The position numbers and the translations under genes are program-made. This document shows, piece by piece, positions 9,170 through 18,506 of a stretch of 34,743 nt of DNA. Origin of the DNA: Paracoccaceae bacterium (GTDB lineage Bacteria > Pseudomonadota > Alphaproteobacteria > Rhodobacterales > Rhodobacteraceae). The stretch lies in assembly GCA_014879735.1 (NCBI GenBank), contig JACSRN010000046.1, positions 1-34,743 on the forward strand, in the 5' to 3' direction. Position 1 is the first letter of the stretch; each line of letters begins with the position of its first letter. The notes below the pieces were generated by a model. That model was not told the DNA's origin, did not search any database, and saw only the letters and a list, made by a program, of their open reading frames with translations.

Positions 9170-10083
9170 CAATAGCCCGCAAGGAAGGGGTTGAAGCCGC
9201 CGCGCCGGAACGGCTGATCCCGCATCAGCAGATCGAGGCCAAGGCTGCCCACGTCATCGGCCACCGGGTCGAGCGCGGGGTTCTTCACCTGATAGAGGAT
9301 CTTCACCCAAGCATCGCATTCGCGGCAGATCTCGGCCTTCACCGTCGCCTCGGTCGTCTCGACCGAACGGTAGCTGATCCCCTTTGTCGAACCGCAGCAC
9401 AGGCATTTCACCCGTACCTCGTTCCATTGCGTCGCACAGGTGCCGCAGGTGGCATAGCGGATGTTGTCGATCGCGGGGGTCGAGACCACCGAGGAGGTGA
9501 CGGGCCGCCCGCCGCAGGCCGGGCAGAGGCCGGGACCCAGAGGCACCAGCCCCTCTGCCTCCAGCGCGCCGGCCAGCCGCGCCAGATGCACCTGCACTGC
9601 CGCGGCGGCAAACAGATGCGGCGCGATGCTTTCGGGCGGCACGCTCCCGGCCAGGATGTTGCCCAGAAGCCAGCGCCGGTCCTCGGCGCCGGCCTCGGCC
9701 ACGGCATCCAGCGCAAGACGCGCCTCGGGGGGCATGTCGATTGCGGCGGCAAGGACCACCAGCCCGTCGAGCGTGGCATCGAGCGCCGGATCTTCGGCCA
9801 GTGCGGCACGGTCGAGGGGGGGCATCGCAGCCCCCCGTGCGCGCGCCAGCACCTCGGCCGCCGGTGGTGGTGGGGGCGGCAGGCGGCGGGCCAGTTCGGC
9901 CATCGCCCCGCTCAGCGCGGCCAGAAAGGACAGATAGGGGCCCAGCCGTTCCGATGAGGCCAGCGCGGCGAACCGCGCGGCGCGGCGCTGCAACAGCGCG
10001 GCGGGATCTGCGGGCAGGATCGCGAAGGGCGGCCTTGGCACGCCACCGATGGCCGAGGGGTCGGGTTCGGGAGCTGACGGCAT
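9169..10083 (-). CDS. fdhE: Formate dehydrogenase accessory protein FdhE
   Basis: Cytoplasmic assembly factor needed for active, exported formate dehydrogenase; it is an iron-binding rubredoxin-like protein in E. coli. The 304 residues fit the family (about 309). The C-terminal half has paired Cys motifs: [27 protein letters not shown] and CRECDAW. The ATG at 10083 is chosen because a GGAGG lies four bases before it; an alternative start at 10110 would add nine residues. It follows fdnI after 58 bases, the only real gap within the operon's coding series, and its stop overlaps the selA start. Confidence 0.93.
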   Translation of the reverse strand: MPSAPEPDPSAIGGVPRPPFAILPADPAALLQRRAARFAALASSERLGPYLSFLAALSGAMAELARRLPPPPPPAAEVLARARGAAMPPLDRAALAEDPALDATLDGLVVLAAAIDMPPEARLALDAVAEAGAEDRRWLLGNILAGSVPPESIAPHLFAAAAVQVHLARLAGALEAEGLVPLGPGLCPACGGRPVTSSVVSTPAIDNIRYATCGTCATQWNEVRVKCLCCGSTKGISYRSVETTEATVKAEICRECDAWVKILYQVKNPALDPVADDVGSLGLDLLMRDQPFRRGGFNPFLAGY

Positions 10084-10141
10084 GAAACCTCCGGGACCGC
10101 CGGCCACCACAGGAGCCGCATGGCCACCAGTCTGCCGTCGG

Positions 10142-10813
10142 TCAGTCGCGGCGTCCAGCCACTTCCTTCAGCCATTTGCGATGGTGCCGCCAGGCCCATC
10201 CGCCCGTCACCCAGCCGCGGGTCATCGCGCTGAGGGTGCCGCGCGTCCAGATTCCGGCATAGACATGCAGCACGAAGGTCATGGCCATCAGCGCCGCCGC
10301 GACGGAATGGCCAAGGACCGCCCATCGCCGCGCGGGGACCGGGACAAGATCGGGAAAGGCCTGATGCCAGATCATCACCCCGGTGCCGAGCAGCAGCAGG
10401 ATCAGCCCGGCCATCGCCCAGAACACGAACTTCTGCCCGGCATTGTACTTGCCCAGCGTCGGCAGCTTGTCTTCGTTCTGGTCGACGATGTCGCGGATGT
10501 GGCGCACCCAGACCACATCGTCATGGCGCGGGATATTGCGCGCGACAAGCTGGACGAACATCAGAAGATAACCCACCGCCAGCACCAGCCCCAGGATCGG
10601 ATGCAGCCAGCGCGCCGCCTGCCCGCCGCCGAACAGCGCGGTCAGCCAGAACAGCGACGGCCAGTAGAACGCCAGCCCCGACAACAGCAGCAGGATCGTG
10701 CTTGCGGCGATGATCCAGTGGTTGATCCGGGTGAACAGCCGGTAGCGGCCCACCCGCACCGGATTGCGGTCGAGGATGCGGTCGCCCCGGTCGGAAAAAT
10801 GCCTCCGCCTCAT
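10142..10813 (-). CDS. fdnI: Formate dehydrogenase gamma subunit (cytochrome b556)
   Basis: Integral membrane diheme cytochrome that passes electrons from the beta subunit to quinone. The 223 residues contain four hydrophobic helices: [20 protein letters not shown], the [18 protein letters not shown] region, [20 protein letters not shown] and [17 protein letters not shown]. Candidate heme-ligand histidines lie in RINHW, WLHP, GHS and LHVYAG. It resembles FdnI/FdoI (about 217 residues). The ATG overlaps the fdnH stop codon in an ATGA, indicating translational coupling. The symbol is by similarity; FdnI and FdoI cannot be told apart from this alone. Confidence 0.94.
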   Translation of the reverse strand: MRRRHFSDRGDRILDRNPVRVGRYRLFTRINHWIIAASTILLLLSGLAFYWPSLFWLTALFGGGQAARWLHPILGLVLAVGYLLMFVQLVARNIPRHDDVVWVRHIRDIVDQNEDKLPTLGKYNAGQKFVFWAMAGLILLLLGTGVMIWHQAFPDLVPVPARRWAVLGHSVAAALMAMTFVLHVYAGIWTRGTLSAMTRGWVTGGWAWRHHRKWLKEVAGRRD

Positions 10814-11784
10814 GCATCCCCCTCCCTCTCCCGGTCGACCAGAGCCTGGGCCTCGACCTCGTCCTCGGCACTGACGCGGTTCGCACGACCGAAAAGCCCG
10901 TGCAGCACGGCACCGGCGGCGGCCAGCCCCATGGCCGCAAGGCCGATGGTCTTGTTCGCGCCTTTCCAGGCGCTGACGGTGGCGGCGACCTGCGGATCAT
11001 CCGGCAGGCCGGCATAAAGCGAGGGCTGGTCGGCGTGGTGCAGCACATAGATCACATGGGTGCCGCCCACGCCGGGCGGATCGTACACCCCGGCATTGGC
11101 ATAGCCGCGCGATTTCAGATCGGCGATCCGGTCGTTGGCATGTTCGATCATCGCGGCCTTGGTGCCGAAGACGATCGCCTGGGTCGGGCAGGATTTGGCG
11201 CAGGCCGGGCCCTGCCCCATCGCCACCCGGTCGGAACACAGCGTGCATTTGTAGCTGCGGTTGTCCCTCGGGCTGATCCGCGGCACGTCGAAGGGGCAGC
11301 CGATGATGCAATAGCCGCAGCCGATGCAGTTTTCGTGAATGAAATCGACGATGCCGTTCGAATATTTCACGATCGCCCCCGGCGCGGGACAGGCGGCCAG
11401 GCAACCCGGCTCGGCGCAGTGCATGCAGCCGTCCTTGCGGATCAGCCATTCGAAGTTTCCGGTGTCGGGATTATCGTATTCGGTGAACCGCATCAGGGTG
11501 AACATCTCGGCCGAAAGGTCGGGCGGGTTCTCGTAGACGCCGGTGTTCACACCGATCTCGGGATGGGTCTCGTTCCATTCCGCACAGGCCGACTGGCAGG
11601 CCTTGCAGCCGATGCATTTCGACACGTCGATCAGCTTGGCCACCTCGGTCAGGCTGCGGTCGGGCGCCGGCAGGTTGGGCATGGCCGAAGCGCGCACCAC
11701 ATCGCGCGCGCCCAGATTGGCCTCCAGAGGTTCGACCGGCGGGTTGGCCGCGGCCGTGACAGGTTCCGGGGCACGTCCGGTCAT
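10810..11784 (-). CDS. fdnH: Formate dehydrogenase beta subunit (4x[4Fe-4S], membrane-anchored)
   Basis: Electron-transfer subunit between the FdnG active site and the FdnI hemes. The 324 residues hold four Cys clusters of the ferredoxin type: [11 protein letters not shown] (Cys57-67), [24 protein letters not shown] and [21 protein letters not shown] single C-terminal transmembrane helix ([20 protein letters not shown]) anchors it, as in E. coli FdnH. The protein has no signal of its own and should cross the membrane with FdnG through Tat. The ATG overlaps the fdnG stop codon. The N-terminal 45 residues before the first cluster are Ala/Pro-rich and poorly conserved. Confidence 0.95.
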   Translation of the reverse strand: MTGRAPEPVTAAANPPVEPLEANLGARDVVRASAMPNLPAPDRSLTEVAKLIDVSKCIGCKACQSACAEWNETHPEIGVNTGVYENPPDLSAEMFTLMRFTEYDNPDTGNFEWLIRKDGCMHCAEPGCLAACPAPGAIVKYSNGIVDFIHENCIGCGYCIIGCPFDVPRISPRDNRSYKCTLCSDRVAMGQGPACAKSCPTQAIVFGTKAAMIEHANDRIADLKSRGYANAGVYDPPGVGGTHVIYVLHHADQPSLYAGLPDDPQVAATVSAWKGANKTIGLAAMGLAAAGAVLHGLFGRANRVSAEDEVEAQALVDREREGDA

Positions 11785-14700
11785 GCGAGCGGCCCCCCTT
11801 CGACGGGTTCGATGTTGACGAGGAAGGCCTTGAACTCTGGCGTCTGGATGTTTGCATCGCCCACGAAGGGCGTCAGGCTGTTCGGCCCCCAGCCCTTGCG
11901 CGCCACCCCGGTAAAGCCCCAGTGCAGCGGAATGCCCACGACATGCACGGTCTTGCCGGCACAGATCATCGGCTTGATCCGCTTTGTCACCACCGCCTTG
12001 GCCCAGACCTCGCCGCGTTTCGACCAGACCCGCACCTGCTGGCCGCCGCGGATGCCCTTCTCGGCCGCAAGCTGTTCGGAGATCTCGACGAAGAACTCGG
12101 GTTGCAGGGCGGCATTGACCAGGTTGTGCTTGGTCCAGGTGTGGAAATGCTCGGTCAGCCGGTAGGAGGTGCCGACATAGGGAAACTCGTCCCCCGTCGC
12201 CATCTGCGCCAGATCCTCGGGAAAGACCCGCGCCGCCGGATTGCCGCGCAGGGCGGGATTCAGCAGGTTCTCGACCGGGCTTTCGAAGGGTTCCATATGG
12301 GTCGGGAACGGCCCGTCGACCATGCCCTTGCGGCTGAACAGCTTGCCCACCCCCTCGTTCGTCATGATGAAGGGCATCACCTCGCCGGGCTTGGCGGTGA
12401 CGCCAATGTCGGGCACATCGTAGCCCGTCCATTTCGCGCCGTCCCATTCGATCAGCTTGCGGGCCGGATCCCAGGGTTTGCCCGCCAGATCGGCCGAGGC
12501 GCGGTTATAGAGGATGCGGCGGTTCATCGGCCAGGCGAAGGACCAGTTCAGGAACATGCCGGCATCGCCGGGATCGCTGTTGTCGCGCCGGGCCATCATG
12601 TTGCCATCCTCGGTCCAGGACCCCGAGAAGATCCAGCAGCCGCACATTGTGGACCCGTCGTCGCGCAACTGGCCGAAGGTCTGCAACTGCCGGCCGGCGG
12701 CGAGCAGAATCTGCGTCGCATCCGCCGGATCGGCCAGATCCGTCAGCGCGCGGCCGTTCATCTCCTTTGCCAGTTCCTCGGGCGTGGGTTCGGAGGCATC
12801 GGCATAGTCCCAGCTCAGCTTCAGGATCGGATCGGGAAAGGCCCCGCCCTCGGCCTCGTACAATGCCCTGACCCTGCGAAAGATGCTGGACATGATCCAG
12901 ACATCGCCCCGCGCCGCCCCCGGGGGGGTGGCGGCCGGCCAGTGCCACTGCAGCCAGCGGCCGGAATTGACCAGCGCGCCCTCGTCCTCGGCAAAGCAGG
13001 TGGTGGGCAGTTCCAGCACCTCGGTCTGGATCGCGGCCGGATCCACATCGTTGAAGGCGCCGTGGTTTTCCCAGAAATGCGCGGTTTCCGTCTGCAGCGG
13101 ATCCATCACGACAAGCAACTTCAGCTTCGATAGCCCCTCGGTCAGCTTCGCGCGGTTGGGAAAGCTCATCAGCGGGTTGAAGCCCTGGCAGAAATAGAGG
13201 TTCACCTCGCCCTTCGCCATCATGTCGAACATCTTGAGAATGTCGTAGGAGGGAATGTCCAGCTTGGGCAGGTAGTCGAAGGCCCAGTCGTTTTCCGCCG
13301 TGGCCGCCCCGCCCCACATCGCCTTCTGGAACGAGACAAAGAACTTGCGGTAGTTTTGCCAATAGCTGGTCTGACCGGGGCGCAGCGGCCGGAACGCGCG
13401 GCTGGCCATATAGGTGGCGAAGTCGGGCTCGCTGTCGCGCGGAAGGTTCATGTAGCCCGGAATCAGGTTCGACATCAGGCCGATGTCGGTCAGGCCCTGG
13501 ATGTTCGAATGCCCCCGCAATGCATTGATCCCGCCGCCCCGCAGACCGACATTGCCCAGAATCAGTTGCAGCATCGCCATGCCGCGGATGTTCTGCGCGC
13601 CCTTGGAATGCTGCGCCCAACCCAGCGCATAAAGCGAGGTCATGACCCGGTCCGGCGCGGCGCAGGTGCCGATCATCTCGCAGATCTTCAGGAAACGGTC
13701 CTTCGGCGTACCGCAGACCGTCTCGACGAAGTCGGGGGTATAGACCTCGACATGTGCCTTGAGCAGGTTCCAGACGCAGCGCGGATCGGTCATCGCCGGA
13801 TCGACGCGGGCAAAGCCGTCCTCGCCGATCTGGTATTCCCAGCTTGTCATGTCATAGCGGCGGGCCTCTTCGTCGTAGCCGGTGAACAGGCCGTCGGCCC
13901 AGCCGTAATCCTCGCGCACGAGGAAGGTGGCGTTGGTGTAGTTCCGGACATATTCCCACTGGACCTTGTCGTTGGCGATGCACCAGCGGATCACCCCCAG
14001 CAGGAAGGCGATGTCGCTGCCCGGGCGGATCGGCGCATAATAATCCGCAACGGCCGCCGTGCGGGTAAAGCGCGGATCGACCACGATCAGCTTGGCGCCG
14101 CGGTTGGCCTTGGCCTCCGTCACCCATTTGAAACCGCAGGGATGCGCCTCGGCGGCATTTCCGCCCATGACAATGGCGAGATCGGTATTCTTGATGTCCG
14201 TCCAGGCGTTTGTCATTGCGCCGCGACCGAACGTAGGAGCCAGACTGGCCACCGTAGGTCCGTGTCAGACGCGCGCCTGGTTGTCGAACCCCACAATGCC
14301 CAGGGCCCGTACCGTCTTGTAGGTCAGCCAGGCGGATTCATTGGTGGTGCCCGAAGCGGCAAGAAACCCCGTCGAAAGCCAGCGGTTCACCGTCACGCCC
14401 TGATCGTTCCTGGCGATGAAGTTCTGGTCGCGGTCGTCCTTGATGGCGCGGGCGATCTTGTCGAAGGCCGCGTCCCAGGTGATGTCCTGCCAGTCGGCGC
14501 CGCCGGGCGCGCGATAGCGTGGCTTCACCGCGCGGGTGGGCGACAGGGCAAAATCCTTGAGCGCCGCACCCTTGGGGCACAGCGTGCCGCGGTTCGTCGG
14601 GTGGTCGGCATCACCCTCGACATGCAGCAGTTCCGCCGTCTCGCCGGCCTTGAGGTCGCCCTTCGCATAAAGGATGATGCCGCAGGCCACCGAGCAATAG

Positions 14701-14864
14701 GTGCAGGTGTTGCGCGTCTCGGTCGTGGCGGTCAGCCGGAAGGCGCGGACATGCGCCACCTCGGCCGCCTCGGCCGCGCCGAAGCCCAGGGCCCCAAGCG
14801 ACGTTCCCGCAACCCCCGCGCCCGCCAGCCGTAGAAAGCTGCGGCGTGAAAGGCCCTTGTTCAT
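11781..14864 (-). CDS. fdnG: Formate dehydrogenase alpha subunit, selenocysteine-containing (UGA read through)
   Basis: Catalytic molybdopterin subunit that oxidises formate to CO2 on the periplasmic side. The full product is 1027 residues, like E. coli FdnG (1015), only if the in-frame UGA at 14265-14267 is decoded as Sec200. The sequence reads [21 protein letters not shown], matching the family active site with its conserved His after Sec. The N-terminus has a Tat signal ([12 protein letters not shown]) and one [4Fe-4S] site (Cys54, 57, 61, 96). The ATG at 14864 follows GGGGGAGGG; a start at 14906 would put 14 extra residues before the Tat motif. Automatic gene callers will tend to split it at 14265. 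It heads the fdn-sel operon. Confidence 0.96.
14225..14260 (-). promoter_or_regulatory. SECIS-like hairpin within fdnG
   Basis: The RNA downstream of the UGA can fold with outer pairs GACC/GGTC, a short ACG/CGT helix and an apical helix GGCC/GGCT closing the loop AGTCT. The E. coli fdnG SECIS as I recall it has a GGTCT loop, with the G-U that SelB contacts, at a similar distance from the UGA. Position, helix pattern and loop agree; the lower stem is imperfect. Confidence 0.7.
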
Positions 14865-14893
14865 CCGACCCTCCCCCATGACCGTAGCGGGAA

Positions 14894-14922
14894 ATGCTCG
14901 GCGCAAAGCACCGGCAAGTCAA
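14894..14922 (-). promoter_or_regulatory. Candidate promoter of the fdn-sel operon
   Basis: On the minus strand TTGACT (14922-14917) is followed after 17 bases by GAGCAT (14899-14894), 30 bases before the fdnG start. The -35 is good (5 of 6) and the -10 weak, as expected of an activated promoter. A perfect 12-bp palindrome lies just upstream. Confidence 0.4.
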
Positions 14923-14925
14923 GAT

Positions 14926-14937
14926 GGTGCCGGCACC
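14926..14937. promoter_or_regulatory. 12-bp perfect palindrome upstream of the fdnG -35
   Basis: GGTGCCGGCACC lies three bases upstream of the candidate -35 in the 173-bp divergent region between fdnG and the 2-hydroxyacid dehydrogenase gene. It could be a regulator site, but no family is recognised and short GC palindromes are frequent in this DNA. Confidence 0.25.
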
Positions 14938-15037
14938 TTGGCCGTCTTGCAGGCAGGTGACAGCGGCCCGGCGCGATGGAAGAATGCTCGCGGATCGGGA
15001 CGACCCGGATCTGCCCGCCAATCCCCGGAGGCCCGCC

Positions 15038-15946
15038 ATGGAAATTGCCGTTCATATCCCGCTGTCAGAGGCGCAGAAGCACCGGCTGAGCGCCGGCGCG
15101 CCGGGGACGACCTTCCGCTATCTTGCCCGCGACGAGCCGAGCGATGCGCCGGTCGTCTTCGGCAACCCCACGCCGGCAGCGGTCGCGGCCAATCCGCGGC
15201 TGCGGTGGCTGCAACTCGGTTCGGTCGGCTTCGGGGAATATCTGCCGCTCGACTGGCGGCGCCCGCAGGGCACTGCGGTGGTGACGAACCTTGCCGGGTT
15301 CTTCGCCGATCCGGTGGCGGAAACCGCGCTGGCCGGCATCCTGGCGCTCTGCCGCGGCATCGACCGGCTGGGCGACCTGCGCCGGGCGCGGCGCTGGGTC
15401 GGCGATGCGATCCGCGCCGAGATCACCACGCTGTCGGGCGAAAGCGTCGTCCTGTTCGGGCGCGGCGCGATCAACGGCCGGCTTGCGGATTTGCTCGTGC
15501 CCTTCGGCTGCGCCATCGCCAGCTTTGGCCGTGACTGGACGGCACCGGCGCTGGACCGCGCATTGGCGCAGGCCGGGGTCGTCGTCGCCACGGTGCCGCA
15601 CACCCCGCTGACCGAAAACCTGTTCGACGCCGCCCGCATCGCCCGGATGCGGCCGGGCGCAATCTTCTGCAACCTCGGCCGCGGCTCGCTGGTGGAGGAG
15701 GCGGCGCTGGCCGCGGCACTGGAATCCGGGCGCCTTGGCGGGGCGCTGATCGACGTGACCCGCGACGAGCCCCCCGCCGCCGACCATCCGTTCTGGACCA
15801 CGCCAAACACCATCCTGACCCAGCATTCCGGCGGCGGCACACGGGACGAGGTCGACCGCAAGATCGACTGGTTTCTCGACAATCTGCGCCAGTTCCGACA
15901 GGGCGGCCCGTTGCGGGGCGAAATCTCGCTGGACCGCGGCTACTGA
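15038..15946 (+). CDS. D-2-hydroxyacid dehydrogenase family protein (NAD(P)-dependent)
   Basis: Predicted to interconvert a 2-oxoacid and a D-2-hydroxyacid. The 302 residues show the C-terminal NAD-binding fold with VVLFGRGAINGRLADLL and the catalytic Arg in NLGRGSLVEE. They also show the Glu region DVTRDEPPAADHPFW and the catalytic His in LTQHSGGG. The N-terminal domain is short, so the protein belongs to the compact class (about 300-315 residues). The ATG has GGAGG six bases upstream. It diverges from fdnG and is followed on the same strand by the TPP-enzyme gene after 169 bases. The substrate cannot be told from sequence; the neighbour suggests 2-oxoacid metabolism. Confidence 0.85.
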   Translation: MEIAVHIPLSEAQKHRLSAGAPGTTFRYLARDEPSDAPVVFGNPTPAAVAANPRLRWLQLGSVGFGEYLPLDWRRPQGTAVVTNLAGFFADPVAETALAGILALCRGIDRLGDLRRARRWVGDAIRAEITTLSGESVVLFGRGAINGRLADLLVPFGCAIASFGRDWTAPALDRALAQAGVVVATVPHTPLTENLFDAARIARMRPGAIFCNLGRGSLVEEAALAAALESGRLGGALIDVTRDEPPAADHPFWTTPNTILTQHSGGGTRDEVDRKIDWFLDNLRQFRQGGPLRGEISLDRGY

Positions 15947-15975
15947 CCGCCGCACCGGCGAACCGGGGCGCAAGC

Positions 15976-15988
15976 GGAAGCGCTTTCC
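15976..15988. promoter_or_regulatory. LacI-family-like operator half-palindrome before the TPP enzyme gene
   Basis: GGAAGCGCTTTCC contains the perfect palindrome AAGCGCTT (15978-15985), the core of the AAnCGnTT-type sites bound by LacI/GalR regulators. It lies 127 bases before the TPP-enzyme start. No LacI-type gene is in the window. Confidence 0.3.
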
Positions 15989-16115
15989 ACCACGGACCGG
16001 CCGGCCTTTGCAGGATTTCGCCAATCCGGGTGCCGCCGGGCACGACATTTATCCGCATCGGATGGAAGCGCCGCGCTATCTTCGGCGCAGGACGGCGACA
16101 GGACGGAGGACCGCG

Positions 16116-18500
16116 ATGCCCCAGGCCCAACTGAAGACCATCGAGCAGCGGCTCCTGTGGCTTTCGCACTGGATGATCCATCATGCCAACCACATCCGCC
16201 CCAAAGCGGATGCAATCAAGGTGGGCGGACATCAGGCGTCATCGGCATCGATGGTCTCGATCCTCACCGCGCTCTATTTTTCGGCGCTCCGTCCCGAAGA
16301 CCGGGTGGCGGTAAAGCCCCATGCCGCGCCGGTCTTTCATGCCATGCATTATCTGATGGGCAACCTCGACCGGGCGCAGATGCAGAATTTCCGTGGCTTC
16401 GGCGGCGTGCAATCCTATCCCAGCCGCACAAAGGACATCGACGATGTCGATTTCTCGACCGGCTCGGTCGGCCTTGGCGTGGCGATCACCGCCTTCGCCG
16501 CGCTGATCCAGGACTATATCCGCGCCCGGGACTGGGGCGCGGGCCTGCCCGAGGGGCGGATGATCGCGCTGATGGGCGATGCCGAACTGGACGAGGGCAA
16601 TATCCATGAATGCCTGCAGGAGGGCTGGAAACACGGGCTGCGCAACTGCTGGTGGATCGTCGACTACAACAGGCAATCGCTGGACGGCGTGGTGCAGGAA
16701 GGGTTGTGGAGCCGGATCGAAGGCCTGTTCGCCGCCTTCGGCTGGGAGGTGGTGCGGCTGCGGCACGGCGTCCTGCAGCGTGCGGCCTTTGCCGAACCGG
16801 GGGGCGAGGCGCTGCGACACTGGATCGAGGAATGCCCCAATGCGCTTTATTCCGCGCTGACCTTCGAGGGCGGGGCCGTCTGGCGGGCGCAGCTGATGGC
16901 GGATCTGGGCGATCAGGGCGAGGTCGGCGCGCTGATCGGCCGGCGCAGCGACGAGGAGCTGGCGGCGCTGATGGAAAACCTTGGCGGCAATTGCGTCGAG
17001 ACCCTGGCCGAGGCCTTCGCCGCCATCGACCACGACCGGCCGACCTGCTTTCTGGCCTATACGGTCAAGGGCTGGGGCACCCCAATCGCCGGGCACAAGG
17101 ACAACCACGGCGGCCTGATGACCAAGGCGCAGATGGCCGGCTGGCAGCAGCGCATGGGCGTGGCCGAGGGCGAGGAATGGGAGCCTTTCGCCACCCTCGC
17201 CGAGGCCGATGCCGGCGCCCTGCGCACCTTCCTGCGCGAGGTGCCGTTCTTCGCCGGCGGCCCGGGTCGTCGCCGCCTGCACGACGCCCGCCTGTCTGTC
17301 CCGCCGGTCGAGGCGCCGGAGGACCGCGCGATCTCGACCCAGGCCGCCTTCGGCAAGATGCTGGACGATCTGGCCCGCGGCGACAGCGCGCTTGCCGGCC
17401 GCATCGTCACCACCTCGCCCGATGTCACCGGAACCACCGGCCTCGGCCCCTGGGTCAACCGCCGCGGCCTGTTCGCCCGTGCTGCACAGCCCGATCTGTT
17501 CCGCGAGCGCAAGATCGCCTCTACCGCGAAATGGGATTTCTCGCCGCAGGGCCAGCATATCGAACTGGGCATCGCCGAGATGAACCTGTTTCTTCTGCTC
17601 GGCGCCGCGGGGCTGGCGCATTCGCTGTTCGGCCGCCGGCTGATCCCGGTTGGCACGGTCTATGATCCCTTCGTGTGCCGCGGTCTCGATGCGCTGAACT
17701 ATGCCTGTTATCAGGATGCACGGTTTCTGATCGCGGGCACCCCCTCGGGCGTGACGCTGGCGCCCGAGGGCGGGGCGCATCAGTCGATCTCGACCCCGCT
17801 GATCGGCATGGCGCAGGATGGGCTGGCCGCCTTCGAGCCCGCCTTCGCCGACGAGCTGGCGGTGATCCTGGAATGGGCCTTCGATTATGTGCAGCGCGAT
17901 GGCGAGGGCGACCCGGACGAGCGCACCTGGCTGCGCGACGAGACCGGCGGCTCGGTCTATCTGCGGCTGACCACCAATCCGCTGGAACAGCCCGGCCGGC
18001 GCCGGGACCAGGCGTTCCGGCAAGGTGCGGTCGATGGCGGCTACTGGCTGCGCGAACCCGGGCCGAACTGCGAGGTGGTGCTGGCCTATCAGGGCGCCAT
18101 CGCGCCCGAGGCGGTGGCGGCGGCCGGGCTGATCGGCGGGGCACGGCGCGATGTGGGCGTGCTGGCCGTCACCTCGGCAGACCGGCTGAACGCGGGATGG
18201 AGTGCGGCCCAGCGCGCCCGGGTCCGCGGCAACCACAAGGCACGGGCCCAGGTCGAGCGCCTGCTCGGCACTCTGCCGCGCGACTGCCTGCTGGTGACGG
18301 TGATCGATGGGCATCCGGCCACGCTGGCCTGGCTGGGTGGCGTCGCCGGCCACCGCGTCCTGGCGCTGGGGGTCGAGCATTTCGGCCAGACCGGCACGAT
18401 CGCCGATCTCTACCGCCATTACGGCATCGACGCCCGCAGCATCGCCGAACGGGTGTCGGCGCTGACGCCCGGCCCCGCCATCGCACTGCCGCCGGGCTGA
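16116..18500 (+). CDS. AceE/transketolase-like thiamine-diphosphate 2-oxoacid dehydrogenase E1 component
   Basis: TPP enzyme of the homodimeric pyruvate-dehydrogenase E1 type. The Mg/TPP motif GDAELDEG (154-161) runs to Asn185 in IVDYN, as in AceE (GDGEMDEP...INCN). A later AYTVKGWGTP and the catalytic-Glu region LGIAEMNLF also match. At 794 residues it is shorter than AceE (887): it begins at the level of AceE residue ~80, so the N-terminal E2-binding segment is missing. The ATG follows GGAGGACCGCG. Relatives include MdeB, the 2-oxobutyrate dehydrogenase of Pseudomonas methionine catabolism. The adjacent Lrp gene and nearby gamma-lyase make 2-oxobutyrate a reasonable substrate guess. No E2 or E3 gene is nearby. 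Confidence 0.85.
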   Translation: MPQAQLKTIEQRLLWLSHWMIHHANHIRPKADAIKVGGHQASSASMVSILTALYFSALRPEDRVAVKPHAAPVFHAMHYLMGNLDRAQMQNFRGFGGVQSYPSRTKDIDDVDFSTGSVGLGVAITAFAALIQDYIRARDWGAGLPEGRMIALMGDAELDEGNIHECLQEGWKHGLRNCWWIVDYNRQSLDGVVQEGLWSRIEGLFAAFGWEVVRLRHGVLQRAAFAEPGGEALRHWIEECPNALYSALTFEGGAVWRAQLMADLGDQGEVGALIGRRSDEELAALMENLGGNCVETLAEAFAAIDHDRPTCFLAYTVKGWGTPIAGHKDNHGGLMTKAQMAGWQQRMGVAEGEEWEPFATLAEADAGALRTFLREVPFFAGGPGRRRLHDARLSVPPVEAPEDRAISTQAAFGKMLDDLARGDSALAGRIVTTSPDVTGTTGLGPWVNRRGLFARAAQPDLFRERKIASTAKWDFSPQGQHIELGIAEMNLFLLLGAAGLAHSLFGRRLIPVGTVYDPFVCRGLDALNYACYQDARFLIAGTPSGVTLAPEGGAHQSISTPLIGMAQDGLAAFEPAFADELAVILEWAFDYVQRDGEGDPDERTWLRDETGGSVYLRLTTNPLEQPGRRRDQAFRQGAVDGGYWLREPGPNCEVVLAYQGAIAPEAVAAAGLIGGARRDVGVLAVTSADRLNAGWSAAQRARVRGNHKARAQVERLLGTLPRDCLLVTVIDGHPATLAWLGGVAGHRVLALGVEHFGQTGTIADLYRHYGIDARSIAERVSALTPGPAIALPPG

Positions 18501-18506
18501 GGCGGC

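Noticed and set aside
14265-14267. Nonsense mutation or pseudogene in fdnG
   Set aside because: The UGA is at the exact Sec position, reading frame and conservation continue, a SECIS-like hairpin follows, and selA, selB and selC are in the same operon.
16239-18419. 726-codon minus-strand frame opposite the TPP-enzyme gene
   Set aside because: The plus strand carries a full AceE-like protein with all motifs; the antisense product resembles nothing.
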